Of a stretch of DNA of 50,730 nucleotides, positions 1-8,179 are shown piece after piece. Under the pieces are notes generated by a model that was not told the origin of the DNA, searched no databases, and worked only from the letters and a program-made list of their open reading frames with translations. The stretch comes from an uncultured Rhodospirillaceae bacterium (GTDB taxonomy: Bacteria > Pseudomonadota > Alphaproteobacteria > CAAGCB01 > CAG-977), in assembly GCA_900553035.1 (NCBI GenBank), contig USCC01000004.1, positions 1 to 50,730 of the forward strand, given 5' to 3'. Position 1 is the first letter of the stretch. Each line of letters begins with the position of its first letter. Made by a program: the position numbers and the translations under genes.

Positions 1-357
1 GAGGCCCTTACCTCCCTGGAAAGCCTTTCCCCGGTCGCCGTGAGGGGCAACAACCCCGTGGGCCCCTACTACACCCCCCGGGACCGCCATGGAAACCCCA
101 TCAATATCCTCCCTGTGAAACCCAAAACCACGGACGCCTGTACCCAGTGCGGCCTGTGCGCCCGGGAATGTCCGACGGCCGCCATTCCGACAGGAAATCC
201 GCGCATCACCATTCCCGGGAAATGTTTCATGTGTACGCGGTGTATCCATATCTGTCCGCAAAAGGCCCGCGCTTTGCCAACGCCGGTTCAGGCACACGTG
301 ACAGAGCTGCTTTCCCGAACCGTTCCGCCGCGGCCGGTGAATGAAACGTATCTGTGA
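1..357 (+). CDS. Ferredoxin-type 2x[4Fe-4S] protein, C-terminal part (partial)
   Basis: The reading frame is open from the first base of the window, so the gene starts outside it; only about 118 C-terminal residues are seen. Two ferredoxin motifs are clear: CxxCxxCxxxCP with cysteine codons at 139, 148, 157 and 169, and a second set at 223, 232, 241 and 253. This arrangement binds two [4Fe-4S] clusters for electron transfer. In the EFR1-type family such a module follows a flavodoxin domain, and the linker before the clusters here (GxxPVGPYYTPRD) fits that type, but the flavodoxin half cannot be checked. A free-standing ferredoxin is unlikely because the frame extends upstream. The next gene starts 6 bp after the stop and may be co-transcribed. 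Confidence 0.75.
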   Translation, partial: EALTSLESLSPVAVRGNNPVGPYYTPRDRHGNPINILPVKPKTTDACTQCGLCARECPTAAIPTGNPRITIPGKCFMCTRCIHICPQKARALPTPVQAHVTELLSRTVPPRPVNETYL

Positions 358-363
358 TGTAAT

Positions 364-1221
364 ATGATTACGAAATATCTTCCCTTTTTTGATTTGGCTC
401 AGATTGCGGCCAGCGGCCAGTGTTTCCGGTTAAAGGCCGATGGAAACCGGCACACCGCCATTCATCGCGGTTTTCTTGTCGAGATTGAGCAGAACGGCCC
501 TGAAACACGTTTCTTCTGTTCCGAAGACGATTTTGAAAACATCTGGAAAGACTATTTCGATCTGGACACGGATTACGGTCTTTTTCAGGCTTCGGTGCGC
601 GGGGATGTGTTTCTGGAAAACGCCGCCGAATTCGGAAAAGGCATCCGTATCCTGAAGCAGGATCCATGGGAAATGATCTGCACATTCATCATTTCCCAGA
701 ACCGCAATATCCCGGCCATCCGGAAAAGTGTGGAGGCTCTGTGCCGCCTGTTCGGAGAATTATGCCGGCACGGAGACGGGACGTACTACTCCGCCTTCCC
801 GTCCGCCGAACGCCTGCACACACTGAATGCCCGGGAAAAAGAAGCCTTCCGGACACAGGCGTCTCTGGGTTACCGTGACAAATTTATTTTACAGGCGGCG
901 GCCGAAGTGGCGGAAAAAAGGTTTTCACCCGAAGACGCCGCATTGCTACCGAACGACGCGCTTTACCGCCGTCTGACAGCTCTGCACGGCGTCGGCCCGA
1001 AAGTGGCTTCCTGCATCATGCTTTACGGTTTTCACCGCTTGGATTCTTTTCCGGTTGACGTATGGATTAAACGGATTGTGGATGAAGTGTACGGCGGCGT
1101 TTTCGATCCCGCACGGCACGAAGGCTTTCAAGGCGTCATTCAGCAGTACATGTTCCACTATTACCGTAGCCTTCAGCAAAAGAAACGGGTTCCTCCCCAA
1201 AACGGACGGAGCCTTATTTAA
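364..1221 (+). CDS. ogg: 8-oxoguanine DNA glycosylase (OGG1-type, HhH-GPD)
   Basis: A 285-residue base-excision repair glycosylase that removes oxidised guanine and can nick the strand by beta-elimination. The helix-hairpin-helix-GPD signature is intact: HGVGPK puts the catalytic lysine at K213 and FPVDVW gives the aspartate at D232. The 19-residue spacing equals that of K249/D268 in human OGG1, and the N-terminal half (CFRL near residue 20, ISQNRNI near 110) also fits the OGG1 fold rather than AlkA or MutY; no Fe-S cysteine loop is present. It begins 6 bp after the ferredoxin-type gene, so the two may share a transcript. No terminator is obvious behind it; an A+T-rich gene-poor stretch follows. 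Confidence 0.88.
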   Translation: MITKYLPFFDLAQIAASGQCFRLKADGNRHTAIHRGFLVEIEQNGPETRFFCSEDDFENIWKDYFDLDTDYGLFQASVRGDVFLENAAEFGKGIRILKQDPWEMICTFIISQNRNIPAIRKSVEALCRLFGELCRHGDGTYYSAFPSAERLHTLNAREKEAFRTQASLGYRDKFILQAAAEVAEKRFSPEDAALLPNDALYRRLTALHGVGPKVASCIMLYGFHRLDSFPVDVWIKRIVDEVYGGVFDPARHEGFQGVIQQYMFHYYRSLQQKKRVPPQNGRSLI

Positions 1222-2109
1222 AAAGGAAAGGAAGAAATATGCTGTCAAAGGCAATCCTGTATGTAAAATCTTTTTTTTGCGCGCCTGGATGCCCTGTTTT
1301 TTCTGCGTCCGGATGCTCTGCTCGCAAAAAAGAAAAAGAAACTTCAGATGCGTTTTCTGTTCTTCCTTTTTCTGCTCTCGGCCGTTGATCCCTTCGTATA
1401 TATCGTCTTTCCTTTCGGACAATTCATCAATCTATACATGTATTTCCAGTTCGGCTTCTTGCCAGTCTTTATTTTCATAATATTTTCCTTACTCCCAAAC
1501 TTCGCCATTGGGTGTTTGTACAGGTTATTCACTTGAAACGCTTTGAAAAATTTATCAAATATTATTTTATACTTTGTGCGATTATGGAAGTTTATTTATT
1601 TCGCCATGTGCTTATAACGTCCTTTCATGACACCCGTTGTATTTACTGGCAGGCTGTTGGTTTTATTGCCTACCGCTCTACTTTTCATCTCCTCCTTCCC
1701 GTTTATATCTGGACTTTCCTTAAAATCCGTTCCTCTCCCGACGAACCCTTTTTTCAAGCCCCTCACACCCGCCGTGACATGGACTCTCTTTTATATATTC
1801 ACCTGCAACCTTTTCGCAGTTGTCGACTGGTTTTCTCTAGGCGCGTATGCAGATTTCAGCGCAAACAATATTTTTAATCTTCGGCTTGATCTGATTTTGT
1901 ACATAGCCCTTTTCCGCCATTTTATACCCTGCTTTAACCGCCGGATAATCTTCAACGCCGAAACGACACGCCTTTCCCCGAATCATTTCGTAAGCTTCCG
2001 AATCGTCCCGGAGTTTCGGGCACTCCGGCCGAATGGGCAAAAGAACCAGACAGGAAATTCCAAACAACATCATAATCCGCCGGGGCTTGCTTCCCACCCC
2101 ATTTTCCTT
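1222..2109. other. A+T-rich gene-poor stretch, possibly decayed DNA
   Basis: Nearly 900 bases without a convincing gene. Base composition is visibly richer in A+T than the flanking genes and the third-position G/C bias typical of this genome is lost in most frames. Several open frames of 60-180 codons occur on both strands but their products are hydrophobic or basic low-complexity strings without recognisable motifs, and none has a good ribosome binding site. The only part with coding-like codon use is on the minus strand near 1840-2073 and is listed separately. No tRNA, rRNA or insertion-sequence ends were seen. Confidence 0.5.
1837..2073 (-). pseudogene. Possible small exported protein or gene remnant
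   Basis: A 78-codon minus-strand frame beginning with two Met codons and a short hydrophobic segment (MMLFGISCLVLL), which could be a signal peptide, followed by a charged region with codon use like real genes here (EAYEMIRG, YPAVKAGYKMAEKGY). The frame ends at 1837, but a neighbouring frame stays open for about 25 more coding-like codons past that point (…SAYAPREN…), so a frameshifted remnant is possible. No family is recognised, and no strong ribosome binding site precedes it. Either a genuine small secreted protein or the relic of a longer gene. Confidence 0.25.
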
Positions 2110-2138
2110 TTGGAAAAACGGCAAAAGACTTATATAGT
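2110..2138 (+). promoter_or_regulatory. Candidate sigma-70 promoter of ygfM-xdhD
   Basis: TTGGAA at 2110-2115 and TATAGT at 2133-2138 with a 17-bp spacer lie 28 bp upstream of the ygfM start. An AGAGG ribosome binding site follows at 2156-2160, five bases before the ATG at 2166. The match is by eye only. Confidence 0.45.
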
Positions 2139-2165
2139 AAGAAAAACCATTTTTCAGAGGTCGAC

Positions 2166-2942
2166 ATGATAACGGAATTTTTTAAACCGGCGACCGTTGC
2201 CGAAGCCGTTGAACTGAAACGGAAAAACCCCGACGCTCTTTTCATGGCGGGAGGCTCCTGGATCAATTCATCCCGTTCGGGGCTGAACCCGGAAAAGGCC
2301 ATCAGCGTCACCGGCCTGAACCTGACAAACATCGAAAAGGCCAATGATGTTCTTTCTGTCGGCGCGGCGGTCACGCTTCAGGAGCTGGCCGATTTCCCCC
2401 TGACGCCCAAAGCGGTTCGGGAAAACCTGATGTCTTTCCGCAACCGCAATATCCGCAACCAGGGAACACTGGCCGGCGCGATTGCGGCCAAACAGCCCGC
2501 GTTCCAAATCATTCCGCTGATGATTGCTCTGCAGGCGGAACTTATCCTGGCCAACGGGAAAATTGTTTCCGTTGAGGAATACGTCCTTGGCCCGTCGGAC
2601 GATCTGATTCTGAGCGTGCGCCTTCCGCTGGGGGCAAAAGCGGCCTCGGCGAAACATTCCGTGACGGAACGCGGCGTTTGCCTGGTTTCCGTTGCCGCCG
2701 GCATCCGAAACGCGGAAACCGTTCTGGCCATTGCGCAGGACGGCGGCAAAATCGAACGTCTGCATTTGATTGAACAGGCACTGAAGAGCCGAAACATCAC
2801 GGATCGCGACGCTCTGGCTCGGTTGATTTCCGAAAATGTCGACTCTTTCGACGATTACCGGACGTCGGCGGAATTCAAGGCCTATCAGATCGGCGTTCTG
2901 CTGTCGGATTGCCTGCTGTCTCTGGCGGAGGAAAAAGAATGA
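2166..2942 (+). CDS. ygfM: YgfM-like FAD-binding subunit of a molybdo-flavoenzyme
   Basis: A 258-residue FAD-binding subunit of the CO/xanthine dehydrogenase medium-subunit family, which passes electrons from the molybdenum and Fe-S part to an acceptor. The two FAD loops are seen: AGGSWINS near residue 28 (family AGGT-like) and RNIRNQGTLAGAI near residue 95 (family IRN.GT.GG). Length and opening (MITEFFKPATVAEAVELKRK) agree with E. coli YgfM as I recall it. The stop overlaps the ATG of the xdhD-like gene by ATGA, so the two are translationally coupled. In E. coli ygfM also stands directly before xdhD, which supports the assignment. The usual E. coli neighbours ygfK and ssnA are not here. The physiological substrate is unknown. 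Confidence 0.82.
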   Translation: MITEFFKPATVAEAVELKRKNPDALFMAGGSWINSSRSGLNPEKAISVTGLNLTNIEKANDVLSVGAAVTLQELADFPLTPKAVRENLMSFRNRNIRNQGTLAGAIAAKQPAFQIIPLMIALQAELILANGKIVSVEEYVLGPSDDLILSVRLPLGAKAASAKHSVTERGVCLVSVAAGIRNAETVLAIAQDGGKIERLHLIEQALKSRNITDRDALARLISENVDSFDDYRTSAEFKAYQIGVLLSDCLLSLAEEKE

Positions 2943-5809
2943 AAGTGAATTTTACCCTTAACGGGCTGCGCAAAACCATTCATGCGGAACCGGGCGAAAA
3001 TGTTCAGAAGCTGCTTCAGCGTCTGGGGTGCCTTTCCGTACGCGACAGCGATGACCATCAGGGATTCTGCGGTTCGGATACCGTTATCCTGAATGGAAAG
3101 ACGATCAACGCCGGCCTTTTGATTGCGGCTCAGATTGAAGACGCGGATATCCGCACGATTGAATCCGTTACGCCGGGTCGCGGTCTTTCCGCCGTTCAGT
3201 CTGCCATGGTTGACTGCGGCCTTGTCCAGTCCGGCTACAACTCGCCGGCGGCCGCGCTGATGCTGACCAGCCTTCTGGAACGGGTTCCGCATCCGACACG
3301 TGAAGATATCCGGGATGCTCTCTCCGCACTGTTCAGCCGTTCGGCCGGATATGAGCCTTTTTTCAAAGCCGTTGATCTGGCCGTCAAACGGATGAACGCT
3401 CCGGAGGCTCGGCCCGAAGGATATCAGGAATTCCGCCCTGACCTGCGCGAAGTCGGGAAAGTGCGCCGCAAAATCGACGCGCACCAGCTGGTTGCCGGGC
3501 ACAAGGCATTTGTCGAAGACATGGTGGAACCGGGCGCGTGCATCCTGAAAATGCTTCAAAGCCCCCACGCTCACGCCTATATTAAAACCATTAATATTTC
3601 CGAAGCCGAAAAGGTACCGGGCGTCGTCACCATTATCACCTGCGAAAACTGCCCCGACGTTTATTACACGAACGCCGGACAGGGCGCACCGGAACCTTCG
3701 CCGCACGACCGCCGTCTGTTCAACCGGAAGCTCTGTTATGTCGGCGACCGCGTCGCGGCCGTTGTGGCAGAAACCGAAGAAGCCGCCAATGAAGCTCTGG
3801 CAAAAATCAAGGTTGAATACGACGTCCTCAAACCCGTCTTCACCTGGGACGAAGCACAGGCGCCGGACGCGCCGATTCTCCATAAGGGGCACGTCACCTA
3901 TGGCGTCGGTGCCCCTGCGGATCTGGATGAATACAACAAAAACGCCGATCCGCGCGACGGAGAAATCCATTATCCGTTCCCCATTCACGCCGATCCGCAT
4001 CACAATCTGGCGGCCAGCGTGAAAGGCGGTATCGGCGACGTTGAAAAAGGGTTCAAGGAAGCCGACGTCATTATTGACCGGACATTTTCAACAACCCAGA
4101 TTCAATGTACGCCGACAGAACCGCACGTCGTCTTTACAAAAATGCAGGGCGACCGTCTGGTTATTCATGCTTCGACACAGGTTCCCTTCCATCTGCGCCG
4201 GATTGTCGCCAAAATTCTGGGCATTCCCGAAACGAAGATTCACGTCATCAAGGAACGTGTCGGCGGCGGGTTCGGTTCAAAACAGGACGTCATTCTGGAA
4301 GACGTCGCCGCCGTGGCGACCTACCGGACGGGTCGGCCTGTGTATTACCGCTATACCCGGGCGCAGGAATTCAACACGTGTTCGTCACGCAAGCCCATGC
4401 GCGTCCGTGTCCGCATCGGCGCGAAAAAGGATGGCACCTTCACGGCCATTCAAATGGACAACGAAGCGAACACCGGGCCGTTCGGCGCGCACGCCCTGAC
4501 CGTTCCGATGAATGCGTGTTCAAAAAACCTGCCGCTGTTCCTGTGCGACAACATGTACTTCACGGTTCGGATTTATTATTCCAACATCATGCCGACCGGT
4601 GCCTATCAGGGATACGGAGCGCCGAAAGGGGCTTTTGCTCTGCAGTGTACGGTCGCCGAACTGGCCGAACAGCTGGGTATGGATCAGATTGACCTTCTGC
4701 GCAAAAACATGGTGAAAGAAGGGGCAATGCTGGAAATCCTGCGCTGTCTGGGCGAAGGCCGGGAAGGAACGCCCGCGCTGGTGAAAAGTTGCGGTCTTGA
4801 CAAGGCTCTGACGCAGGGGATGGACATGATTCACTGGGGTCGGGAAGAAGTGTCGGATGATCCCGATGTCAAAATCGGAAAAGGCGTCGCCATCATCCAG
4901 CAGGGGTCGGGTCTTCCGGGACTGGATCATTCAAACGCCCATATCCTGATGCTGGCCGACGGCGGTTTTTCGCTTCATTCCGGTGCGGCGGATATCGGTA
5001 CAGGGCTGGACACCGTCATGGCGAAATGCGCGGCCGAAGTCCTATGTGTCCCCCTGTCTCAGGTGACGGTCATGTCCGGCGACACCGACCACACCCCGTT
5101 TGATACGGGCGCCTATGCTTCAAGCGGGACCTTCTTCAGCGGCAACGCGGCACGCCTGGCGGCCGAAGACATGAAGAAGAAAATCCTGGAAAAGGCCGCT
5201 GAATTTCTGGAAGAACCCGTAGAAGACCTTGAAATTGTCTATCCGGCAACGGTCAAGGGCAAAAAAGGCAAAATCACCTATGCCGACATGGCATACCGGA
5301 CGACGACGGGACATGGTTCAGGCCAGCTTCAGGGGATCGGCTCCTTTGTGACTGAAAACCACGCGATTCCGTATGGCGCTTATTTTGCCGAAGTCGGCGT
5401 CAACACGCGGACGGGCCATATTGACGTCCGCAAATTCTATGCTCTGCAGGACTGCGGAACCCCCATCAATCCGGAACTGGCCGAAGGGCAGGTATTCGGC
5501 GGCGTTCTGAAGTCCATCGGGCATTCGCTGTACGAAGGCATCATCCTGGATGACGCGGGGCGTCCGCTGAACGACAATCTGCAGGATTACAACGCGCCGA
5601 CGATTTATGATCTGCCAAAGGACTTCAAAGCGCCGATGGTCTTTACCGAAGACCCCGACGGTCCTTACGGCGGCAAGTCGATTTCCGAACTGGCCACGAA
5701 CGGAGCCGCACCGGCTCTGGCAATTGCGATCCACAATGCGTGCGGCGTATGGATTCGCGACTGGCCGTTCTCGGCGGAAAAGATTCTGCGGGGATTGGGA
5801 AAAATATAA
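2939..5809 (+). CDS. xdhD: XdhD-like molybdenum hydroxylase, degenerate [2Fe-2S] domain fused to Moco domain
   Basis: A 956-residue protein in which a CoxS-like ferredoxin domain (about residues 1-150) is fused to a xanthine-dehydrogenase Moco domain (about 165-956). Moco features are good: VGGGFGSKQD, QGYGAPKG, SGTFFSGNA and the catalytic glutamate E917 in KSISE. The ferredoxin domain has lost its cluster ligands: only C44 remains in GFCGSD, QCGFC has become QSGYN (97-101), and LCRC has become FSRS (132-135). From memory, E. coli XdhD, described as a putative hypoxanthine oxidase of similar length, carries the same losses, so this is family character rather than local decay. The ATG at 2939 overlaps the ygfM stop; an upstream in-frame start at 2909 lies inside ygfM and is rejected. 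True substrate unknown. Confidence 0.85.
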   Translation: MKVNFTLNGLRKTIHAEPGENVQKLLQRLGCLSVRDSDDHQGFCGSDTVILNGKTINAGLLIAAQIEDADIRTIESVTPGRGLSAVQSAMVDCGLVQSGYNSPAAALMLTSLLERVPHPTREDIRDALSALFSRSAGYEPFFKAVDLAVKRMNAPEARPEGYQEFRPDLREVGKVRRKIDAHQLVAGHKAFVEDMVEPGACILKMLQSPHAHAYIKTINISEAEKVPGVVTIITCENCPDVYYTNAGQGAPEPSPHDRRLFNRKLCYVGDRVAAVVAETEEAANEALAKIKVEYDVLKPVFTWDEAQAPDAPILHKGHVTYGVGAPADLDEYNKNADPRDGEIHYPFPIHADPHHNLAASVKGGIGDVEKGFKEADVIIDRTFSTTQIQCTPTEPHVVFTKMQGDRLVIHASTQVPFHLRRIVAKILGIPETKIHVIKERVGGGFGSKQDVILEDVAAVATYRTGRPVYYRYTRAQEFNTCSSRKPMRVRVRIGAKKDGTFTAIQMDNEANTGPFGAHALTVPMNACSKNLPLFLCDNMYFTVRIYYSNIMPTGAYQGYGAPKGAFALQCTVAELAEQLGMDQIDLLRKNMVKEGAMLEILRCLGEGREGTPALVKSCGLDKALTQGMDMIHWGREEVSDDPDVKIGKGVAIIQQGSGLPGLDHSNAHILMLADGGFSLHSGAADIGTGLDTVMAKCAAEVLCVPLSQVTVMSGDTDHTPFDTGAYASSGTFFSGNAARLAAEDMKKKILEKAAEFLEEPVEDLEIVYPATVKGKKGKITYADMAYRTTTGHGSGQLQGIGSFVTENHAIPYGAYFAEVGVNTRTGHIDVRKFYALQDCGTPINPELAEGQVFGGVLKSIGHSLYEGIILDDAGRPLNDNLQDYNAPTIYDLPKDFKAPMVFTEDPDGPYGGKSISELATNGAAPALAIAIHNACGVWIRDWPFSAEKILRGLGKI

Positions 5810-5812
5810 AAG

Positions 5813-5837
5813 AAAGGCTCCGGAAACGGAGCCTTTT
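5813..5837 (+). terminator. Rho-independent terminator after xdhD
   Basis: A perfect GGCTCCG/CGGAGCC stem with a GAAA tetraloop (5816-5833), extended by three A-T pairs (5813-5815 with 5834-5836) and ending in TTTT. It lies just behind the xdhD stop. Confidence 0.9.
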
Positions 5838-5980
5838 CCGTCTTCCGCCTTCTCTTCTGTTTTTCGGGTAAAAGACGGAGCAAAAACTTCTTTTCCGGTG
5901 TCAAAGGATGAGAGGGAAGCTCCGGTCTTTTGAAAGAGGGGCGCCGACTCCGCTGTCATCTCGTCCGTTTTGCCCGGGGA

Positions 5981-7375
5981 TCAGTCGAAAAACGAACGGT
6001 TTTTGTTGACGGTATAAATTTCCCCGGCATCCGGCAGATTGTAATAAACATACATGACATTCTGTGCCTCTTCCTGCCACGGACTGAATTTTCCGACAAC
6101 ATCACGGCTGAGGTTCCGGGTGAAGACGGAACGGATTGTCCTGTCAATGCTACGGCTGAAGGCGTCGCGAAACGCCGGGTGGGAAATGATGTTCATGACC
6201 ACGATTCCCCTGTCCTTTAAAGCTTCACGGACACGCGTGAAGTATTCCTGCGTCACCAGCGTAATCGGAATCTGGTGGCGCGACGAGTACGTGTCCAGAA
6301 TGATCAGGTCATACTTTTCGGGCGTTTCCTTCAGAAACTGGTTCGCGTCCTGCACAATGAACTTTTTATTCGCGGACAGCTTACGTTTCAGGAAAATTTC
6401 TTCGGAAATCTCCAGAAGGCTGTCGTCAACATCAATGTACGTATAATCGTGGAACGTATCGTCCAGCCCCATCGTAAAGCCTCCGGCGCCCAGCACAAGC
6501 ACCTTTTTTCTTTCTGTCTCCGGCAGATGAGCGATGAAGTTGTCTTCCACATAGCGGACATAATCAAACATCAGGTCTTTATCGGATGAAATCTTGGAAG
6601 AATAACTGCCGTTCACACTCAGGATTTTTGACTTTCCGCCATCCGCTTCCAGCAGAGCGACCGTTGATACGGCGTTGTTTTCCACAACACTGAGGAACTC
6701 GCGCAGAACCCTGTCCGAATTCACGGCCACCGTAACAAACAGAATCACGAACACGGCAAAATAGAACCCGACCCGGGGGATCAGGCGCGGCCTGAAAAAC
6801 AGAAGCGATGCCGTCAGCGTCAGAAGGACGATCAGCATCAGCGTATGGTTCACCCCAATGAACGGCATCAGAATCAGCGTGGTCAGCAAAGACCCCAGAA
6901 CCGAACCGACCGTATCGACCGCCATGACTTTGCCGGTATAATTCCGGTTTGAATGATGCAGATACCGGCTGGCCACAGAAGTAATTTTTCCGAACAGATA
7001 CGAGGAAAAGGAAAGAAGCGCCAGCGAATAAAGGAACGTCTGCGCGATATGGGAGCTCACCCCGACAGCGGCCATGCCCTGAAAATAAAACGTCACGAAC
7101 ACAAGGCTGCCGCTCAGCAGCACCATGACGGCGATCAGAAACAGATCAAGCGTAATGTTTTTCCGGACGGACACCTCCGCGAACCGCATGACCGATCCCC
7201 GGTAATATCCGACCGACATGAAAGCCAGCACGATCCCGATGACAATCGACGTCGGAAGCGTCCCACTGCCGACAAAGTTGCTGAGCTGCCGCAAAACGAC
7301 AAGTTCCAGGGAAAGACCGGCGTATCCGACGGTAAAAATAAGGAAAAGCAAAACGGATTTAAATTTAAGCGTCAT
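5981..7375 (-). CDS. Membrane-anchored spermidine-synthase-like methyltransferase-fold protein
   Basis: A 464-residue protein with about six or seven hydrophobic segments in residues 5-225 followed by a soluble spermidine-synthase-like domain. The soluble part has the SAM-type loop VLVLGAGGF (about residue 292), the acidic end of strand 2 (YIDVDD), and DANQFL and YDLIILDTYSS motifs characteristic of the polyamine synthase fold. Members of this membrane-fused family are widespread, but their product is mostly unproven and the aminopropyl-transfer role is inferred. It stands alone on the minus strand, with its own promoter, between xdhD (convergent) and rsmE. It could equally be a methyltransferase or a transporter-associated protein. 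Confidence 0.7.
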   Translation of the reverse strand: MTLKFKSVLLFLIFTVGYAGLSLELVVLRQLSNFVGSGTLPTSIVIGIVLAFMSVGYYRGSVMRFAEVSVRKNITLDLFLIAVMVLLSGSLVFVTFYFQGMAAVGVSSHIAQTFLYSLALLSFSSYLFGKITSVASRYLHHSNRNYTGKVMAVDTVGSVLGSLLTTLILMPFIGVNHTLMLIVLLTLTASLLFFRPRLIPRVGFYFAVFVILFVTVAVNSDRVLREFLSVVENNAVSTVALLEADGGKSKILSVNGSYSSKISSDKDLMFDYVRYVEDNFIAHLPETERKKVLVLGAGGFTMGLDDTFHDYTYIDVDDSLLEISEEIFLKRKLSANKKFIVQDANQFLKETPEKYDLIILDTYSSRHQIPITLVTQEYFTRVREALKDRGIVVMNIISHPAFRDAFSRSIDRTIRSVFTRNLSRDVVGKFSPWQEEAQNVMYVYYNLPDAGEIYTVNKNRSFFD

Positions 7376-7407
7376 TGAAAACCTGAATAAAAAAAGAACC
7401 TTGGTGT

Positions 7408-7436
7408 ATTACATTCGCCGTCCTAAATAAAGTCAA
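7408..7436 (-). promoter_or_regulatory. Candidate sigma-70 promoter of the membrane spermidine-synthase-like gene
   Basis: On the minus strand TTGACT (7436-7431) and TGTAAT (7413-7408) are separated by exactly 17 bp, each with five of six consensus bases, 32 bp before the gene start at 7375. The site is in the 87-bp gap behind rsmE. Confidence 0.55.
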
Positions 7437-7462
7437 TTGAATTTTAAATGACAGCGGCCGTT

Positions 7463-8173
7463 TTATTTCAGACAGGCCCGCAGGGCAAGCACGGCCAGAG
7501 CGGCCGTTTCGGCTCGCAGGATCCGAGGCCCGAGACTGACGGCCGCCGTACGCGGCGCCCGAGCGATCAGGGCGCGCTCTGTTTCGGAAAACCCGCCTTC
7601 CGGCCCCACAAGGAAAGCCGCTCCGCCTTCCGCTTCAGACAGAACTTCAGCCGCCGGACGCCCTTCCCCACTTTCATCCAGGTGAAGCATCCGCGGCGAT
7701 TCTTCGTTCCGGGCGAACAACATGTCCTTCAGGGAAACCGGCTCCGCTACCTCCGGAATATCCAGACGGCGGCACTGTTCAGCCGCCTCAACAGCGATGG
7801 CGCGCAGACGATCCGTATTGACCCGCGACGCGGCGGTAAATTCGGTCATTACCGGACAGATCAGCGTCGCGCCCAGCTCTGTCGCCTTCTCGACCACCAG
7901 ATCCGTGCAGTCCCGCTTCAGCGGCGCAAAGTACAGACGCACGTCTTCTGCCGGCGGCTGGGGCCGCAACAGCTTTTCGACCGCCGCCCGCCCGTTTTTT
8001 TTATCCAACTGCACGATACGGCCGGCAAATTCACCCTCCCGGCCATTGAAAAGAAAAAGGCCGCGCCCTTCGGCAACCCGCAGGACGTTCCGCAGATAAT
8101 GAACCTGTTCGGCGGAAAGGGGGACCTCACCGCCGGGAACCAGCGGTTCAGGCGTAAAAAGACGGATCTGCAT
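7463..8173 (-). CDS. rsmE: 16S rRNA (uracil-1498-N3)-methyltransferase RsmE
   Basis: A 236-residue SPOUT-class methyltransferase that methylates U1498 of 16S rRNA. The N-terminal PUA-like part carries the family pattern HYLRNVLRV (residues 25-33), followed by EKATELGA, EQCRR, VGPEGGFS.E and SLGPRILRAETA, the last two forming the knotted SAM site. Length is normal. The gene starts 6 bp after the stop of the HD-GYP gene, so the two form an operon in which rsmE is second. Confidence 0.93.
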   Translation of the reverse strand: MQIRLFTPEPLVPGGEVPLSAEQVHYLRNVLRVAEGRGLFLFNGREGEFAGRIVQLDKKNGRAAVEKLLRPQPPAEDVRLYFAPLKRDCTDLVVEKATELGATLICPVMTEFTAASRVNTDRLRAIAVEAAEQCRRLDIPEVAEPVSLKDMLFARNEESPRMLHLDESGEGRPAAEVLSEAEGGAAFLVGPEGGFSETERALIARAPRTAAVSLGPRILRAETAALAVLALRACLK

Positions 8174-8179
8174 GAAAGG

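Noticed and set aside
1627..2169. 180-codon plus-strand frame before ygfM
   Set aside because: It runs into the ygfM start and through the likely promoter, has no ribosome binding site, and its codon use is unlike that of real genes here.
2885..4003. 372-codon open frame on the minus strand
   Set aside because: It is antisense to xdhD, without start signals or recognisable motifs.
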